Origin: Primula veris
Lineage: Eukaryota; Streptophyta; Magnoliopsida; Ericales; Primulaceae
Assembly: GCA_963682055.1 (NCBI GenBank)
Contig: OY821749.1
Location: 32,309,631 to 32,373,630 of the forward strand
DNA length: 64,000 nucleotides
Direction of reading: 5' to 3'
Position numbers and translations under genes: made by a program. The notes below the pieces were generated by a model. It was not told where the DNA came from. It saw only the letters and a list, made by a program, of their open reading frames with translations, and did not search any database. Below, one piece after another: positions 23,877-36,305 of the stretch; the stretch's first letter is position 1, and the number at the start of each line of letters is the position of its first letter.

Positions 23877-26800
23877 TGTTGTGTGACATATTAGCTCAAA
23901 TATATATATATATAGATATAGAGAGAGAATATAGAGAGAGACAACAACATGGTCTTTATTAATCAGAATGTATCAATACAAGGGGACCCCAATCTTCTTT
24001 ATATACTAGAGGTTAGGGTTATACAAGATAGAAAGCCCAACTTAGGCCCACTATGACTAAGGCCCAATAGTCCAATAATATCCTACAACACTCCCCATTT
24101 GGACGTCTTGAATTCTTCGTCTTCATGCAGTCGATCTGAGTCGAGTTCATTCGCAGTGCTAAACACATAAAAACTTAGGGACGGAAAACCCAGTGTTGGA
24201 CAAAACCGGTACCTAGGAGAAACTGTGTAGTCGAATGATATAGGCCGAAATTCTATGTAATTAACTAACCACAAAACAGTATGCCTCATCAAAACCTTGT
24301 CGGAGCAAACCCAATGGGAAAATCTCGGATCGAAGGAAAAAGAGTGCAACAGTGGTAGTAGTAGGGGATCAACTACAAAACAGGTGCCTCATCAAAACCT
24401 TGCTAGAGTAAACCCAGTGGGAAAAACCTCTAGTCGAAGGACAAAAGAGTACACAGTGATAAGAAGTATACAACAGGATACTCTCCATAATTTCGGCAAT
24501 CTTAAGTGAGGTATGATGGGAACGTGTCTCGCTAAAAACCTTGCCAAGAAAAACCCAGTGGGAAAAAACCTTGGTCTAAGGACAAAAAGAGTACACGAGC
24601 ATGCGACTGGATGCTCCCCCTCACTTACACACGACAGGGTGCGAGGATTTCGACTAAGTAGTAATTAAGCATTCACCTGGATGCTCCCCCTCACTTGCAC
24701 ACGACTGGATGCAATGATTTCATATTCGAATAAAGAGTACGAGCATTCGACTGAATGCCTCATTTACTTGCACACGACTGTATGCAAGAAAATATAACGT
24801 GGAATAAACCGAGCATTCGACAGGATGCTCTTAAACTTCATATGTGAAGATTTATTTCGGCAAGAAATGCTAAATAGCATAATCTAGTCATGCCTCTTGA
24901 TCGATAACAACAAGTTGTCCTCAAATAAGACAAGTGTTTTATCTGGATCGTGAGACAGATCATATGTAATTCAAATATGGCTAATACGAGCTCGAAGCCA
25001 TATACACTCTCTAGTCGTCTCATAGAGCACGAGTAGATCAGAGTGATTCGTTTGGAGTCATTCCAAGACCTCCAAGATATTGCCTTATTCCTAATGGTAA
25101 TGACAGACCATGTTAGGAATATCTCTTATGCGGGTCTGATAAGTAACCGGCATCGGTATAACCGAAAAAGGGTTGCGTTAATTCGAGTACCGAAGGGGGT
25201 AGGTACACTCGATGACGCAAATGGGATAAACTAGCCCACTTCCTAAATTACCATAAGGTAAGGGAATGTGTCTTTAGTGCCATTTCGATGGCAGCGTGTT
25301 AGCGCGATGCTGTGTCGAACTAAACCATTCACAACATACGAGATGTTCGTCCTAGCACATTAGACCAAGTACAATGATACGCTTATTGTACTTAGATATG
25401 AACATGATGGTTCAATATCTCTTCATTGTCTCATCAGGGACGGACTGAGTCTATATCAATGTCTAGTTATCGAACGATCATGAGAGAATCTGACGACTTA
25501 GCGTCATGATGACTAAAACGTCATAACACCTTCTAGGTGTAGTCTGAATCATGGACTTAGATTCCATCTTTACGGGACTCGATCATCAGGCCGAGTCACT
25601 ACCGTGTCTTCCTAAGATCCTTCATCTCGAAGGCAAATCCAAAAATGGATCGCGTAATAAAACACGCAAGGGAATAATACTTATTCAAGTATCCCAAGCT
25701 AATCAAGTACTCACTTAGGCGGGTATACCACATCCGCTCGGATTATATTAATCCATATAGTGAACATCTCAGTCAATTGAGATCGTGTTCCATGGTCATG
25801 AACTACTTGATTTAAGCACATGAAGTCACATAGGGACCTTCATCTATATCTTTTTGTCTAAATTCTCATAGAGATAAAACAATGACCACAATCACATGCT
25901 GCATAATCAGTTTTTGAAAAACTACTAAACTGATAAAGTAGGGGACCGTTATAACGTCCATTACGAGGAAATCAACCATCTCGTAATCAATTCCAAGATG
26001 TGAGAGAAGCCTTGCGCTACTAGGCGAGCATTCTACAAACTCATTATTCTCATCACTTTTCCTTACGAATAACCAAATAAACGAACTCGTTTAACATTGG
26101 TGGTGTTAGAGCTACAGGTCCGAACACACTTTCGCTAAGGAATCTACTTGGATTGCAAGTTTCCATTAGTCCAGTCTATTCTACGTTGACTTCAGGAAAC
26201 GGTACATGGTTCTCTGTCATAATTTCTTCATATTATCAGTCGTCACTGAATATATGAACAAGTAATCAATGACAGTCTCGTTTCGCTTCAATATCATCTA
26301 AGATATCATGATCGACAGATATTTCGAGATTCTTATGATGAGGAGAAAATCACACATCTCCTTGATCCTTTATAATCTCGTGCGACAAATGAGTTTCAGT
26401 TCACCACCTCTGGGGCTAAACGAATTTGAAACCGGTCAACTTCCTCGTATCTTGGGAAGGACGACATACTGACGGCCGACGGCAGCGTCATTTGCTTGGC
26501 GGGTTCGGCCAAAGCAACGTGTTACGACAGGAACACGGCGTCCGACAGGGACATCTATCCTTGCAAGCATTTTGCAGCAGGTATAAATGATCTCGTGACA
26601 TCTCATAAAGTCATTAAATGCGTTTGGCATTTAGTTAGACTTGAGGGAGTCTATGCACTTATCACTAAGTGCAATTTTAGGGATCAATCTAAGACTGAGT
26701 GGCTTATGCCACGTTACTTCACGTCGTTCCTTATCAACGGTAACGTGCAAATTTCCCCCTAACGACGGGGATAACAGTCTTAGTGATGTCACTTTCGCAT

Positions 26801-27165
26801 ATCATGCGGTAAAGAGATCGTTTGCCAAGGTTACTCTATCAAATGATAGGCATGGGATTCATAATCGACTTATGTCCCCTTCAGAGGTCCATATTTTGAA
26901 CGCTATAGCCGCTCAATCAAAATATTAATTAATCACTATAAACACGCGTTAATATGAGACTTCTGGCTCATAACCAGTAACCAGCTGGTACGCATATGAT
27001 GTTTGAGTGTCTATGGGCCTCATGACGGACCAATGCAGCAAAATATCATAACCCCATACGGAATTATAAATCTTGGTGCGCAAGACCAAGAAGTGCGTGC
27101 AATCATTTGCAGTCGCATCATCAAACTTTTCGTGAGTCCATTTGGGTCTGAACATAATCGACAGG
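23877..27165 (-). mobile_element. 5'-truncated Copia retrotransposon (3' LTR plus decayed pol)
   Basis: 23877-24091 has LTR form (TGTTGT ... ACAACA; minus strand starts TGTTGTAGGATATT), preceded on the minus strand by the purine tract CCAAATGGGGAG. Reading up the minus strand, pol relics are visible: SVWGYDILL...QLVTGYEPEVSY (26949-27155, end of integrase), RIDVPVG (26436-26630, the integrase-RT linker typical of Copia) and MRRLESVYGF (about 24990-25023, end of RNase H region). Many stops and frameshifts interrupt them. The 5' LTR, gag and most of integrase are missing; the break at about 27165 runs straight into NLR2 promoter sequence. It cannot move by itself. Confidence 0.75.
24283..24610. 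repeat. Tandem CCTCATCAAAACCTTG...CCCAGTGGG units in the Copia 3' region
   Basis: Three diverged units of about 100-150 bases start near 24283, 24380 and 24527. Each has an AAAACCTTG motif, AAACCCAGTGGGAAAA and an AAAGAGTAC motif. They are followed by GGATGCTCCCCCTCACTT repeats (24610-24790). Such arrays between pol and the 3' LTR occur in some plant Copia elements. Confidence 0.6.
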
Positions 27166-27167
27166 AT

Positions 27168-27409
27168 TTTGTTGTTAGCCTATTCTTGTTAGTACATTGC
27201 TCTGTTTTTTCCCATTATATTGATTTGACGATTCATTTATGAAATTCAAACTCCTGAATAACAAAACTCCTCATTAGTACAAACATTTTGTTGTTAGCCT
27301 ATTCTTGTTAGTTTTCTGGTTAGATCTAATAAACATTTTATGATTTTTATTTTTCAATTTGAATATGTAAAGGCAGGAAAAGGATCTAAAGAGAAAGGAG
27401 GCTTTTAGA
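27168..27409 (+). promoter_or_regulatory. NLR2 promoter / 5' UTR block
   Basis: It is nearly identical to the NLR1 leader. The segment TTTTGTTGTTAGCCTATTC occurs twice (27169 and 27286), so a short tandem duplication brought one copy to the edge of the truncated Copia element. Older upstream promoter sequence has been displaced by that element. Confidence 0.5.
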
Positions 27410-28900
27410 ATGGCAGAAATCGCTATTGCTATTTTGGGAAAAGTTAGTGAACTCTTGATTGCTCCAATAGGACGACAGTTCAGTTACTTATTTAAATTTA
27501 CTGGAAATGTTGAGACTCTTGAAAATGAACTAGAGAAGCTGCGAGATTTGAAAAACGGTGTTAAAGACGAAGTGAAAGCTGCTGAAAATAATGTGGAAAA
27601 TATTTTGAAGCCTGTTGAAACCTGGTTAAAACGTGTGGATTCGGTTGACGACAAGGCACGGAGCATTGTTGAAGAGAAGGCTCGATTTCCGAAAGGATGT
27701 TTTAACAATTGGTGTTTAAATTTGAAGTCACGTTATGTTCTAAGCCGGAGGGCAAATAAAAGAACTAGAGACATCATTGAGCTGAAAAAAGAAGGAAAAT
27801 TTTCAAAAGTATCATTACCAGCACGTCACAAGCCATTCGATCCTAGTACATCCACATATTTTGAATCTCGAGAGTTGATTATCAGAAAGATTATTGAGAA
27901 ATTGAGGGATGAAAATATTAACATAATTGGATTATGTGGGATGGGAGGGATAGGTAAGACAACAATGGTGAATGATGTTTTCAAAAGGGTGAAAGAAGAA
28001 AATATGTTTGATGACTACGCCAAGACAGTTGTGAGCCAAAGGGCAGAAATGATAAATGTACAGAAAGATATTGCAGAAAGGTTGGGTCTAAAATTTGAGG
28101 AAAATAATCGGGATATAAGAGCTGGTCGTTTAAATCAAAGACTAGACGGCAAGAAAGTTTTGATTATAGTGGATGACGTTTGGGAGCAGTTTGATCTTCA
28201 ATCCCTAGGTATTACTTTGCAAGATGGTCAAAGTAAGTGCAAAATTGTTTTCACCTCAAGAAATAAAGACCTATGGATGGATTTCAGGAGTAGAAGACAC
28301 GAGTTGTCGCTTGATCCCTTAACACACAGTGAATCGTGGAAGCTTTTCACTGAGAAGATCGATTACCTGGATGACAAACCCGAGTTGGTACCTATAGCCA
28401 AACAAGTTGTGAATGAATGTGCAGGTCTTCCTCTGGCTTTGGTAACTTTAGGAAGTGCACTTCATGGAAAAAGCAAACCTGTTTGGAACGATACTTTATT
28501 AAAACTAAGAATATCAAAAACGGAAGACAAAGTACACGAGTCGATAAGGCTGAGTTATGATTACTTAGACAACGAGGAAGCCAAGTCGTTGTTTCTTCTT
28601 TGCAGCCTGTTTAAAGAAGATTCTTTTATTGATGTCGAAAGCTTGGTCCATATGGGATGGGGATTACGGTTGTTCAAAGGAATCAACAGAGTTGAAGCAG
28701 CAAGAGACAGAGTTTTTGCATTAGTCGAACACCTACAATCTCGTTGTTTATTATCGATAGAGTCAACTGGTTACAGAGCACAAATCAAAGTTCACGATGT
28801 CGTTCGTGATGTATCAAAATTCATTGCAACTGAGAAAGGTTCATTAGTAATAGAGAATGGTGTTACTTTGGAGACATCAGTAGATGAGAGCTGTTGGTAA
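27410..28900 (+). CDS. NLR2 5' half: CC-NB-ARC open frame (496 aa)
   Basis: This is the open part of NLR2 before the retrotransposon. It contains the whole coiled coil and NB-ARC, with P-loop, kinase-2 LIIVDDVW, RNBS-B, GLPL, RNBS-D and the MHD-equivalent VHDVV, and ends in the first codons of the 5' LTR (CW-stop). If it is transcribed and the LTR supplies a polyadenylation signal, a truncated CC-NB-ARC protein without LRR could be made. Truncated CNLs of this kind exist in plants, but expression here is unproven. Confidence 0.6.
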   Translation: MAEIAIAILGKVSELLIAPIGRQFSYLFKFTGNVETLENELEKLRDLKNGVKDEVKAAENNVENILKPVETWLKRVDSVDDKARSIVEEKARFPKGCFNNWCLNLKSRYVLSRRANKRTRDIIELKKEGKFSKVSLPARHKPFDPSTSTYFESRELIIRKIIEKLRDENINIIGLCGMGGIGKTTMVNDVFKRVKEENMFDDYAKTVVSQRAEMINVQKDIAERLGLKFEENNRDIRAGRLNQRLDGKKVLIIVDDVWEQFDLQSLGITLQDGQSKCKIVFTSRNKDLWMDFRSRRHELSLDPLTHSESWKLFTEKIDYLDDKPELVPIAKQVVNECAGLPLALVTLGSALHGKSKPVWNDTLLKLRISKTEDKVHESIRLSYDYLDNEEAKSLFLLCSLFKEDSFIDVESLVHMGWGLRLFKGINRVEAARDRVFALVEHLQSRCLLSIESTGYRAQIKVHDVVRDVSKFIATEKGSLVIENGVTLETSVDESCW

Positions 28901-29425
28901 AACTAATGGTTTTATGGAGTGAATGCTATTTTATTTTAGTGGTTACAAAACCATTCATTCTCCCCCATATTGATGGCTTTCATGAGTTACAAACTTGGCA
29001 TAAATATGATGGTCTTTCATCACTTTTCATATGCTTTTCCATGAAAAAGAAAATACATGTCATAACATACACATTCACACACAAACACAAACACACATGC
29101 ATACATATAGAGAGAGAGTACCGCACCACCAACGGCCCGACCGTGGCTCGGTGCCGTTTCCACCGAGTCACATGTGATAGACGTTGTACCTTGGGAACGA
29201 AGTGCCCCATGTAGCCAGAAGCAGAGGTGGCGGGGCAAATATCGTTTAAGGGAAACTGCTCGCAGTTACCTCGTCTCGGATTTTAGTCCATTTCGGTATC
29301 ATTTACATACTTTTAATTTTGAAGGTTGTAATTGTTAATTTATATATTTGAGGAAACCATTTTCTGTTTATTTGTCCATTTCTTTTTCGTAGAAATTATT
29401 GTGTTTATTTACAACGTACCCAACA
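28892..29425 (+). repeat. 5' LTR (534 bp)
   Basis: Starts TGTTGGTAAAAC and ends CGTACCCAACA. Contains a CA-rich tract (29070-29105) and GAGAGAGAG. No difference from the 3' LTR was noticed. Confidence 0.9.
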
Positions 29426-32400
29426 ATCTTAAACGATATTTTTATGTTTCGTACGTTAATACAATAATTTTGGTGTTTGGATAAACAGAAAATTATTTCC
29501 GTTTCGAAAACGGTTCTTTGAAAAATCATTTTCTAACAAACATTGGTTTTAAGAAATTGATTTTTCCATTTGAATTGTTAAATCACGTTATTGGTGTAGC
29601 ACGTTATGTTAATTTGTGTCTCTGCATGATATGCATTTAACAATTGTTATGTGTTTAGAAACGTGTGTTCTAACCTATGCGTTGATAATACTTTGACCAT
29701 GGCTATATTATGTTTTAATCACTTAAGGCATTTGTAATTACGTTCAATAAGCTGGAATTTACTTAGACATTTACACACCTGCTTGGGCAGGGACTTTGAT
29801 ATGTTCACTTATATCATGTATTTAGATGTATATGCACTGTACTAGTAAAAGGACCATGCATGCTTGAGAATATTTAGCGTCACTGAATTATTTATATGTT
29901 CTGGCCAAAATATTTGGATTTTGGATGATTGCTTGGATTGATCTATTAGTAATGTGTTTGTACGTAGTTTACATTCAACATGCGCCTCCGTTTATGTAAT
30001 TGTCCATTTTAGTAACTGTTGGAAAATATGTTACAGCATGGTCAGAGATTTGCTTCTTGTGTGCTTAATTGCATTTGTGTATGTCACCATGTTTTATTAA
30101 ATGGGTAATTGATAATGTTCCAGAGTATGTGATACGTGGGTTGTGTAACCATTTGAGGTCAAAACTTATTAAGAGTTTAATTTTTGGACTTAAATGGTGA
30201 TTAATATTGGTAGTAAATGGGTTTCAGTTACTATTGTCATTTCATATTATGAGTAATCTCGTTACATTATATTGTTAGTGAATTTTATACATGTTTATTG
30301 TTTTCATGTTAATAAAGTACTAACAATTTCCAATGAGTTTTGTGTAGTCATATGGATCTCTACAAGAAATTGGAGGATTGCTGATTTTCGAAATAGTTCG
30401 TGTAAAACCATTAATTTGGGGCTTACGAAAGAACTAGTTTCGAAATAGTTCTTGTAAAACCATTTTCTGATTTTTCAGAATTTGGGGCTTACGACAGAAC
30501 TGGTTGAATTCTGAGATTGTTCTGTGTAAAATCAGATTTATCTGGTGTTTACGGTTGAATAAATCTTTCAGAATTTGATAATCTTTTTCGGGAATGAACT
30601 AGAATACTCTTGCAAAATCAGTTTCTTGAAACCATGCGTGGTTATAGAAATTGGTGTTTGCGAAGGAGGAGTTTTAGTTTCATTTTTCGAAATTAGATTA
30701 TGCGTGTTTGTTATTTGAGATAACAAACAGTTTCCTGCGGGAAATGTCCGGAACACAATGGGTGCTGGAACTGACCAGAACATTGTGGGTGCCGGTGTAA
30801 CTCCTATTAATTTTGCATGAGTGCATATTAATGACGGGGTTACAAATTTTAAACGACCATTATTAAATACATTTATGTGGTGAAATAATGGGTTGTAACT
30901 CCTTTTAGTTGTGATTTATTGCAATTTATTTTGGAGGGTTACAAATTTTGTAACGGTGATCATTAATGAGATTAATGACGAGTATTTATAACTTCTTATT
31001 AATTGTGGTTTAATCGCAATTTAATTTGGAGAGTTATAAAGTATTGTAACGACAGTCGTTGTTGGCATTTATGGAAAGCTTTATTAGCTATCTACGAATT
31101 GTATTGACGAGTCGGTTACATATTTGGATGAAATGTTATTTAATAACAAACTTTGTTCATCCAAGAGCAAATAATTTGATAATTGGACAAATTATAAATG
31201 GCCGTTGAGTTATATTTTAAGAATAAACAAATATCGGCTAATTTATTATTTGTTGAAATAATATCTTATTAATTTGCTGAAAGAACATTTAATAATTTGT
31301 TGAGATTAACATCTTATTTACTTGTTGGGAAAACATTTAATAATTTGTTTGTTAGTAAAACATATTGTGAATATGTTGAGTTTGCTATTATTGAGAACAG
31401 TAATTTAGTAATATTATATTACTATTATTGGGGGAGAACCCCGAGGGTCCCACTAATGTGGGGGTGACCCGTCGATCCTGTAGATCGAGAATCTAAACGT
31501 ACCCCAAAGCGCCTATGGGCGAGTGAGAGAATACCTAACGGTTCAGTGGTGTAGACCTTAAACGTCTTAAATAAATGATAAAATTCATTTACCACATTGA
31601 AACCGGTTAAGTTTCTCAATAAAAATTGTGCATGTTCTGAATGAGGACAAAGGGAATGTACGAACTGTGGGGGGCGTTAATGTGTGGAAACATTTTAAAC
31701 GTTTGGACATCCACTAACAAGTGCAAGCATACAAATCTGAATCATGACTAGTGGTTTTTGAAACCTAAAGGGCAGTAGCCTTTCGGTAGCCAAAACACTA
31801 GGATCAAATTGTGATAAGTTTGCTTGTTTGTGGCAATACATGAGTGACTATTTGTTCAAAATGAACATTTTAGTCGATACTCTTGTGGTCAATAATGACA
31901 TGTTGAGTTATTCAACTAAGTCACTTATTTGACATGATATAGTATGTCATGAAAATATAAAACCATAAATGTTTTATTTTTCTAAATCTATTATTTAAAT
32001 TGAAACACAAATATGAGTTTGTGTTTGAAGCAATGTATTGCTAAGTCTTCAGTTCGAAGTTTCGAACGAAGTACATAACCAAATGGTTCGATGCATTTGA
32101 GATGAGTGCAAAACCAAGAAGGGTTTAAAAGATATTTCCTCAATTTATTGATGGATGTATCGAACACTGATATGTCTACTTGATGAGAAGTAAAGATAAA
32201 TCAGTCGAGATATTCATTCAAGTAAGAATGAATACGTGAATTCTATTATTGAGGATTAAGGCTTGTCAGAAAACATGTTTAATCATGGGTGTTCTGTTGT
32301 GTTAATCTACCAACTTTAATCCAATGATTAAGTATTAATCATTAAATGATAGACTATTTTTGGAAGTGTTAGATATTGTCTAACTAGTTCCGAAATGGTA

Positions 32401-34608
32401 TATTCACATGGATATGAATACATGATCAGTGTGATTGAAACAATGAATATGAGACACCGTTCACATAATTGTGTTGATGGAATGACACCAATCGTTAAAG
32501 AACGACTTATTATGCTCTCGAGCAAAATGTAGTTCTTAAACGATGATTATCATGTTGATAAGTTCAGGATTAAAATTTGTACGGGAAGTGAGCCTTCCGC
32601 AAGCTATGTGTTGAACAAACTATCGCTTAGGAAGTTGGACCAAACAGTCAGAATTATAGAAGGCATGGTGCCTGACTATAAGTTCGTGAAAGTTTGGTGC
32701 TACCTAAGAAAGGTCTCAATCTTGTTCCTTGAAGGATATGGATAGGATCGAAAACGGTAGATTGTGTGTTCATCGGATAAGCACAAAATATAGTGCTGAT
32801 CGGTTTCTAATGCATAAGTCAGATGACTTAGGTGCATATAGAGTTCTATGTCCGAGAAGCATATTTTCTAAAAGAGAAGCTTTCCCGTAAAAACTCTAAC
32901 GCCTAGCGAGTGTGATCAATACGTTGAGGGTTCAAAGCATTACGCTACCCAAGACAAGTGAACACTCAAACGGTGCTGGAAAAATGTGGAAAGTGAATCT
33001 TTTAAGGAAGATGAAGTGCATCGGCATGGTAAAAGGGTAAGGAATGAAACTTCCTTTGTCCCTTGACCTTCATGAGTGAAGGTGAATCGACGACATTAAA
33101 ATAATCAATGTTATCCATATAATGTGTATATGGGAAGATGCCATCAACAATGAGGTTGATAGGCACGTGAGAAATAAAGTCAATTACTTTAAGTAAACTG
33201 ACGGTTTTGATGATTTTAATGTCTATACTCTAATCTCTATAAAAAGGACACATCATTAATTAATGAGAACATGTGTTTCATAAATGGAGATCTAGAGAAT
33301 TAGGAACAACCCATTGGGTCGTGGTTCCGTGTAAAGTAAGCCAAGGTGCGAAAACTTGTTAAGTCGTTATATGGACTAAAACAAACACCTAACTTATCAT
33401 AGGTAGTCTCTTGTGCGTCAAGAACTGCACTAGACCACTTATAGCCAACTCAGTGAGCAGACTCAGTAGGTTTGCCAATGAGGCTTCTCAGATACATGAT
33501 GTATACTGCCAATCATGAACTGCATTATACGAGATGTCCAAAATGTTTGGAGGGTATTTTAGATACCAATTGTATCTCGAACTTTAACAGTAAAAGGTTC
33601 ATTAGTGGATATGTTTGTACTTAAAGAGGTTGCAGTCTTATGGAGGTCTGTAAAATAGACCTACATAGTTGGAGAAACCGTAGAGTTAGAATTCATAACG
33701 TTGAATCAAGCTACAGAAGAGGCAGATTGGCTGAGAAGTCTTGGAAGGTATTCCAAGTGGCCAAAATCTGTTCCCGCAATAAACGTGCACTGCTGCAGTC
33801 AGTCAGTTATTAAACGGGATCAGAATAATTTGTATAATGGAAAGTCCCGACAAAGTCATGACATATTCGTCGGAGACACAAATCCGTAAGAGGAATTGCT
33901 AGCAAAAATTGTGGTATCCATAGACTTTGCAAGGTCTAAGGATAATAATGCGGATCCATATACAAAATGCTTGACTCGTGGAGGAGTTGGAGCATCATCG
34001 AGGGAAATGGGGTTTGAAGCCCAATAAATTGGAAACCTTCGCATAGGTAACCCAACCTGAACTGGAAACTTCAGTCTCGGGTTCAATGGGAAACTGAATT
34101 GTGCGGGTAACCGAACAAAGCACTCGAGAACATAAGTTCTCAGCCCATTTCTATGATGAAAGAGTGATAGACCTGTACCATTTTAAGGGTGAGCATGAGG
34201 CTCTTAATGAATCAAGTATCTCGAAGGTCGAGTGGGGTGAGTCAGGACACCCTTGACTTGAAAATCACCTATAACGAGTGTGTATGGCCGATACTATGTG
34301 ATGATCTAGGGCTAAATCACTAGAGCACTCGGTTGAATTTGCCAAGGCAGTCCAGGGCCAAATATGGACAACAACCAAAGGGCTTAGTAAGTGGTGTAGA
34401 GAGGACACTGTGTGAGTATTATCCTGGTATGCACAAACGCTAAAGGGTTCAAGGCTTCAAGGCTACCCAATAGTAGCATATCAGATTTTACATCACTATG
34501 GCAGGTTCAAGGCGCGCGCTACCTGTCCTTATGCAGTGAATTCTCGTGGTTCTCTCGATTGCATTTAGTTGCACGTTGCATGTTTTAGATCGCATTCATG
34601 TGGGGGAT

Positions 34609-35142
34609 TGTTGGTAAAACTAATGGTTTTATGGAGTGAATGCTATTTTATTTTAGTGGTTACAAAACCATTCATTCTCCCCCATATTGATGGCTTTCAT
34701 GAGTTACAAACTTGGCATAAATATGATGGTCTTTCATCACTTTTCATATGCTTTTCCATGAAAAAGAAAATACATGTCATAACATACACATTCACACACA
34801 AACACAAACACACATGCATACATATAGAGAGAGAGTACCGCACCACCAACGGCCCGACCGTGGCTCGGTGCCGTTTCCACCGAGTCACATGTGATAGACG
34901 TTGTACCTTGGGAACGAAGTGCCCCATGTAGCCAGAAGCAGAGGTGGCGGGGCAAATATCGTTTAAGGGAAACTGCTCGCAGTTACCTCGTCTCGGATTT
35001 TAGTCCATTTCGGTATCATTTACATACTTTTAATTTTGAAGGTTGTAATTGTTAATTTATATATTTGAGGAAACCATTTTCTGTTTATTTGTCCATTTCT
35101 TTTTCGTAGAAATTATTGTGTTTATTTACAACGTACCCAACA
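34609..35142 (+). repeat. 3' LTR (534 bp)
   Basis: Copy of the 5' LTR at an offset of 5717 bases. Its last ~94 bases are open in the same frame as the NLR2 LRR that follows, so a frame from ATG at 35049 runs through the LTR edge into the LRR without a stop. Confidence 0.9.
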
Positions 35143-36305
35143 AGAGCTTTGTAGAGCGTTGCACTTGGATTTCAGTTATATCACAGGAAAATAAGGAGCT
35201 TCCGCCAATATTTCAATTCCCCAGACTGAAGCTTTTACTATGCAACGACACAAACGTACCTGACAGTTACTTTGAGGGGATGGTCAAACTTCAAGTTGTT
35301 GATATAGGTTACTTTCGTTTCGGTGGTTATAGAAAACTCCCCTCATCACTCCAATATCTTACAAGCTTGCATACATTGTGTCTCAGAAATTGTCAGTTGG
35401 AGAGCTACTCAACAATTAAGTATTTACAGAATTTAGAGATCCTCCATATTGCAGATGTATTTATTTGGGAATTGCCCAACGAAATTGGTCAATTGTCTAA
35501 ATTAAGGTTGTTGGATATGTCGGGTTGTACTGGATTGAGAAAAGCCGCACCTGGAATCATCTCAGGTCTAAGCAGTCTGGAGGAATTATACCTGGGAAAA
35601 CTTAATATTGATTGGGGAGAAGATGAAACAGAAGAAGGCAGAATTGCAGTCCGTAGAGAATTTGAGTCTTTGTCCAATCTGCGTATTTTTCATATTGTGA
35701 TACCGGATCCTGGATTTTTACCGAGAACTCCAGTGTTTAGGGACCTGAAGAAGTACAAAATCCATATAGGACATTACTTAGACATCGAAGATTGTACTTA
35801 TTACTCTCAAAACTTTGAAAGGATATTATCAATCAATGACGTAGATTTGGATAAAGACTTCAATTTTCTTGTATACAACGCGGAGGTGTTACTGCTAATG
35901 GGAATGACAACGAAACGTTTGGTGTATGAGCTAGTACAGAGGGCATCTCAAATTATCAGATGTTTGGAAATTCGGGACACAGAAACTCCAGAATATCTAG
36001 CCGATGCGACAGATTCTACAAAAACACCGTGTTTAGTTTCTAAGATGGAGTCGTTAACACTCGATAGTCTAAACAATTTGCAGCAGATAATTAATGGCCC
36101 ACTCGTGGCCGGGAATATAGAAAAGTTAAAAAAACTTGTCGTGCTCAAATGTAGACGGCTGAAGAATATCTTTTTGCTGTCAAATGCGTTAGATATTCTG
36201 CATCTTGAAACACTTCATGTTTCTGACTGTGAAAAAATGGAAGAGGTATTTTTTTGGGAGGGAAGAGAAAAAGACTCAACCAGCAAGGTACAGTTCAAAA
36301 AATGA
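35049..36305 (+). CDS. LTR-initiated LRR open frame (418 aa) of NLR2
   Basis: The frame begins in the 3' LTR (MLIYIFEETIFCLFVHFF...), crosses the LTR end and the AGAGC duplication, and continues into the NLR2 LRR (KSFVERCTWISVISQ...). The LTR part is strongly hydrophobic and could act as a signal or membrane anchor. The frame ends at 36305 unless spliced at the donor 36288 to exon 2 (37021), in which case it continues through all the LRR exons to 41205. This would be an LRR-only protein under LTR control. No evidence of transcription is available. Confidence 0.35.
   Translation: MLIYIFEETIFCLFVHFFFVEIIVFIYNVPNKSFVERCTWISVISQENKELPPIFQFPRLKLLLCNDTNVPDSYFEGMVKLQVVDIGYFRFGGYRKLPSSLQYLTSLHTLCLRNCQLESYSTIKYLQNLEILHIADVFIWELPNEIGQLSKLRLLDMSGCTGLRKAAPGIISGLSSLEELYLGKLNIDWGEDETEEGRIAVRREFESLSNLRIFHIVIPDPGFLPRTPVFRDLKKYKIHIGHYLDIEDCTYYSQNFERILSINDVDLDKDFNFLVYNAEVLLLMGMTTKRLVYELVQRASQIIRCLEIRDTETPEYLADATDSTKTPCLVSKMESLTLDSLNNLQQIINGPLVAGNIEKLKKLVVLKCRRLKNIFLLSNALDILHLETLHVSDCEKMEEVFFWEGREKDSTSKVQFKK

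Larger units (their letters stand above)
28892..35142 (+). mobile_element. LTR retrotransposon (Copia-type, non-autonomous), 6.25 kb
   Basis: Flanked by the 5-bp duplication AGAGC (28887-28891 and 35143-35147), with 534-bp LTRs starting TGTTGG and ending CCAACA. The last bases before the 3' LTR are purine-rich (ATGTGGGGGAT). No usual TGGTATCAGAG primer site follows the 5' LTR. The internal region has no long open frame, but relics of Copia pol on the plus strand can be read near the 3' end: LVKSLYGLKQTP (RT, about 33350-33390), LHYTRCP, TEEADWLRSLG (33700s), YNGKSR (33835) and NADPYTKCL (about 33950, end of RNase H), in shifting frames with stops. The two LTRs look identical, so insertion was recent even though pol is dead. 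Confidence 0.9.

Noticed and set aside
24083..24349. 88-codon minus-strand frame beside the Copia LTR
   Set aside because: It spans the purine tract and 3' non-coding repeats of the retrotransposon; no gag or pol motif.
28980..29238. Short open frames in both LTRs
   Set aside because: They lie wholly inside the LTRs, on both strands, with CA-rich low-complexity sequence; no known protein.
28891..35110. Splicing out the whole retrotransposon using GGTAAAAC at the 5' LTR edge and TTTTCGTAG near the 3' LTR end
   Set aside because: The two sites are not in matching phase: the joint makes TGA, so this would not restore NLR2.
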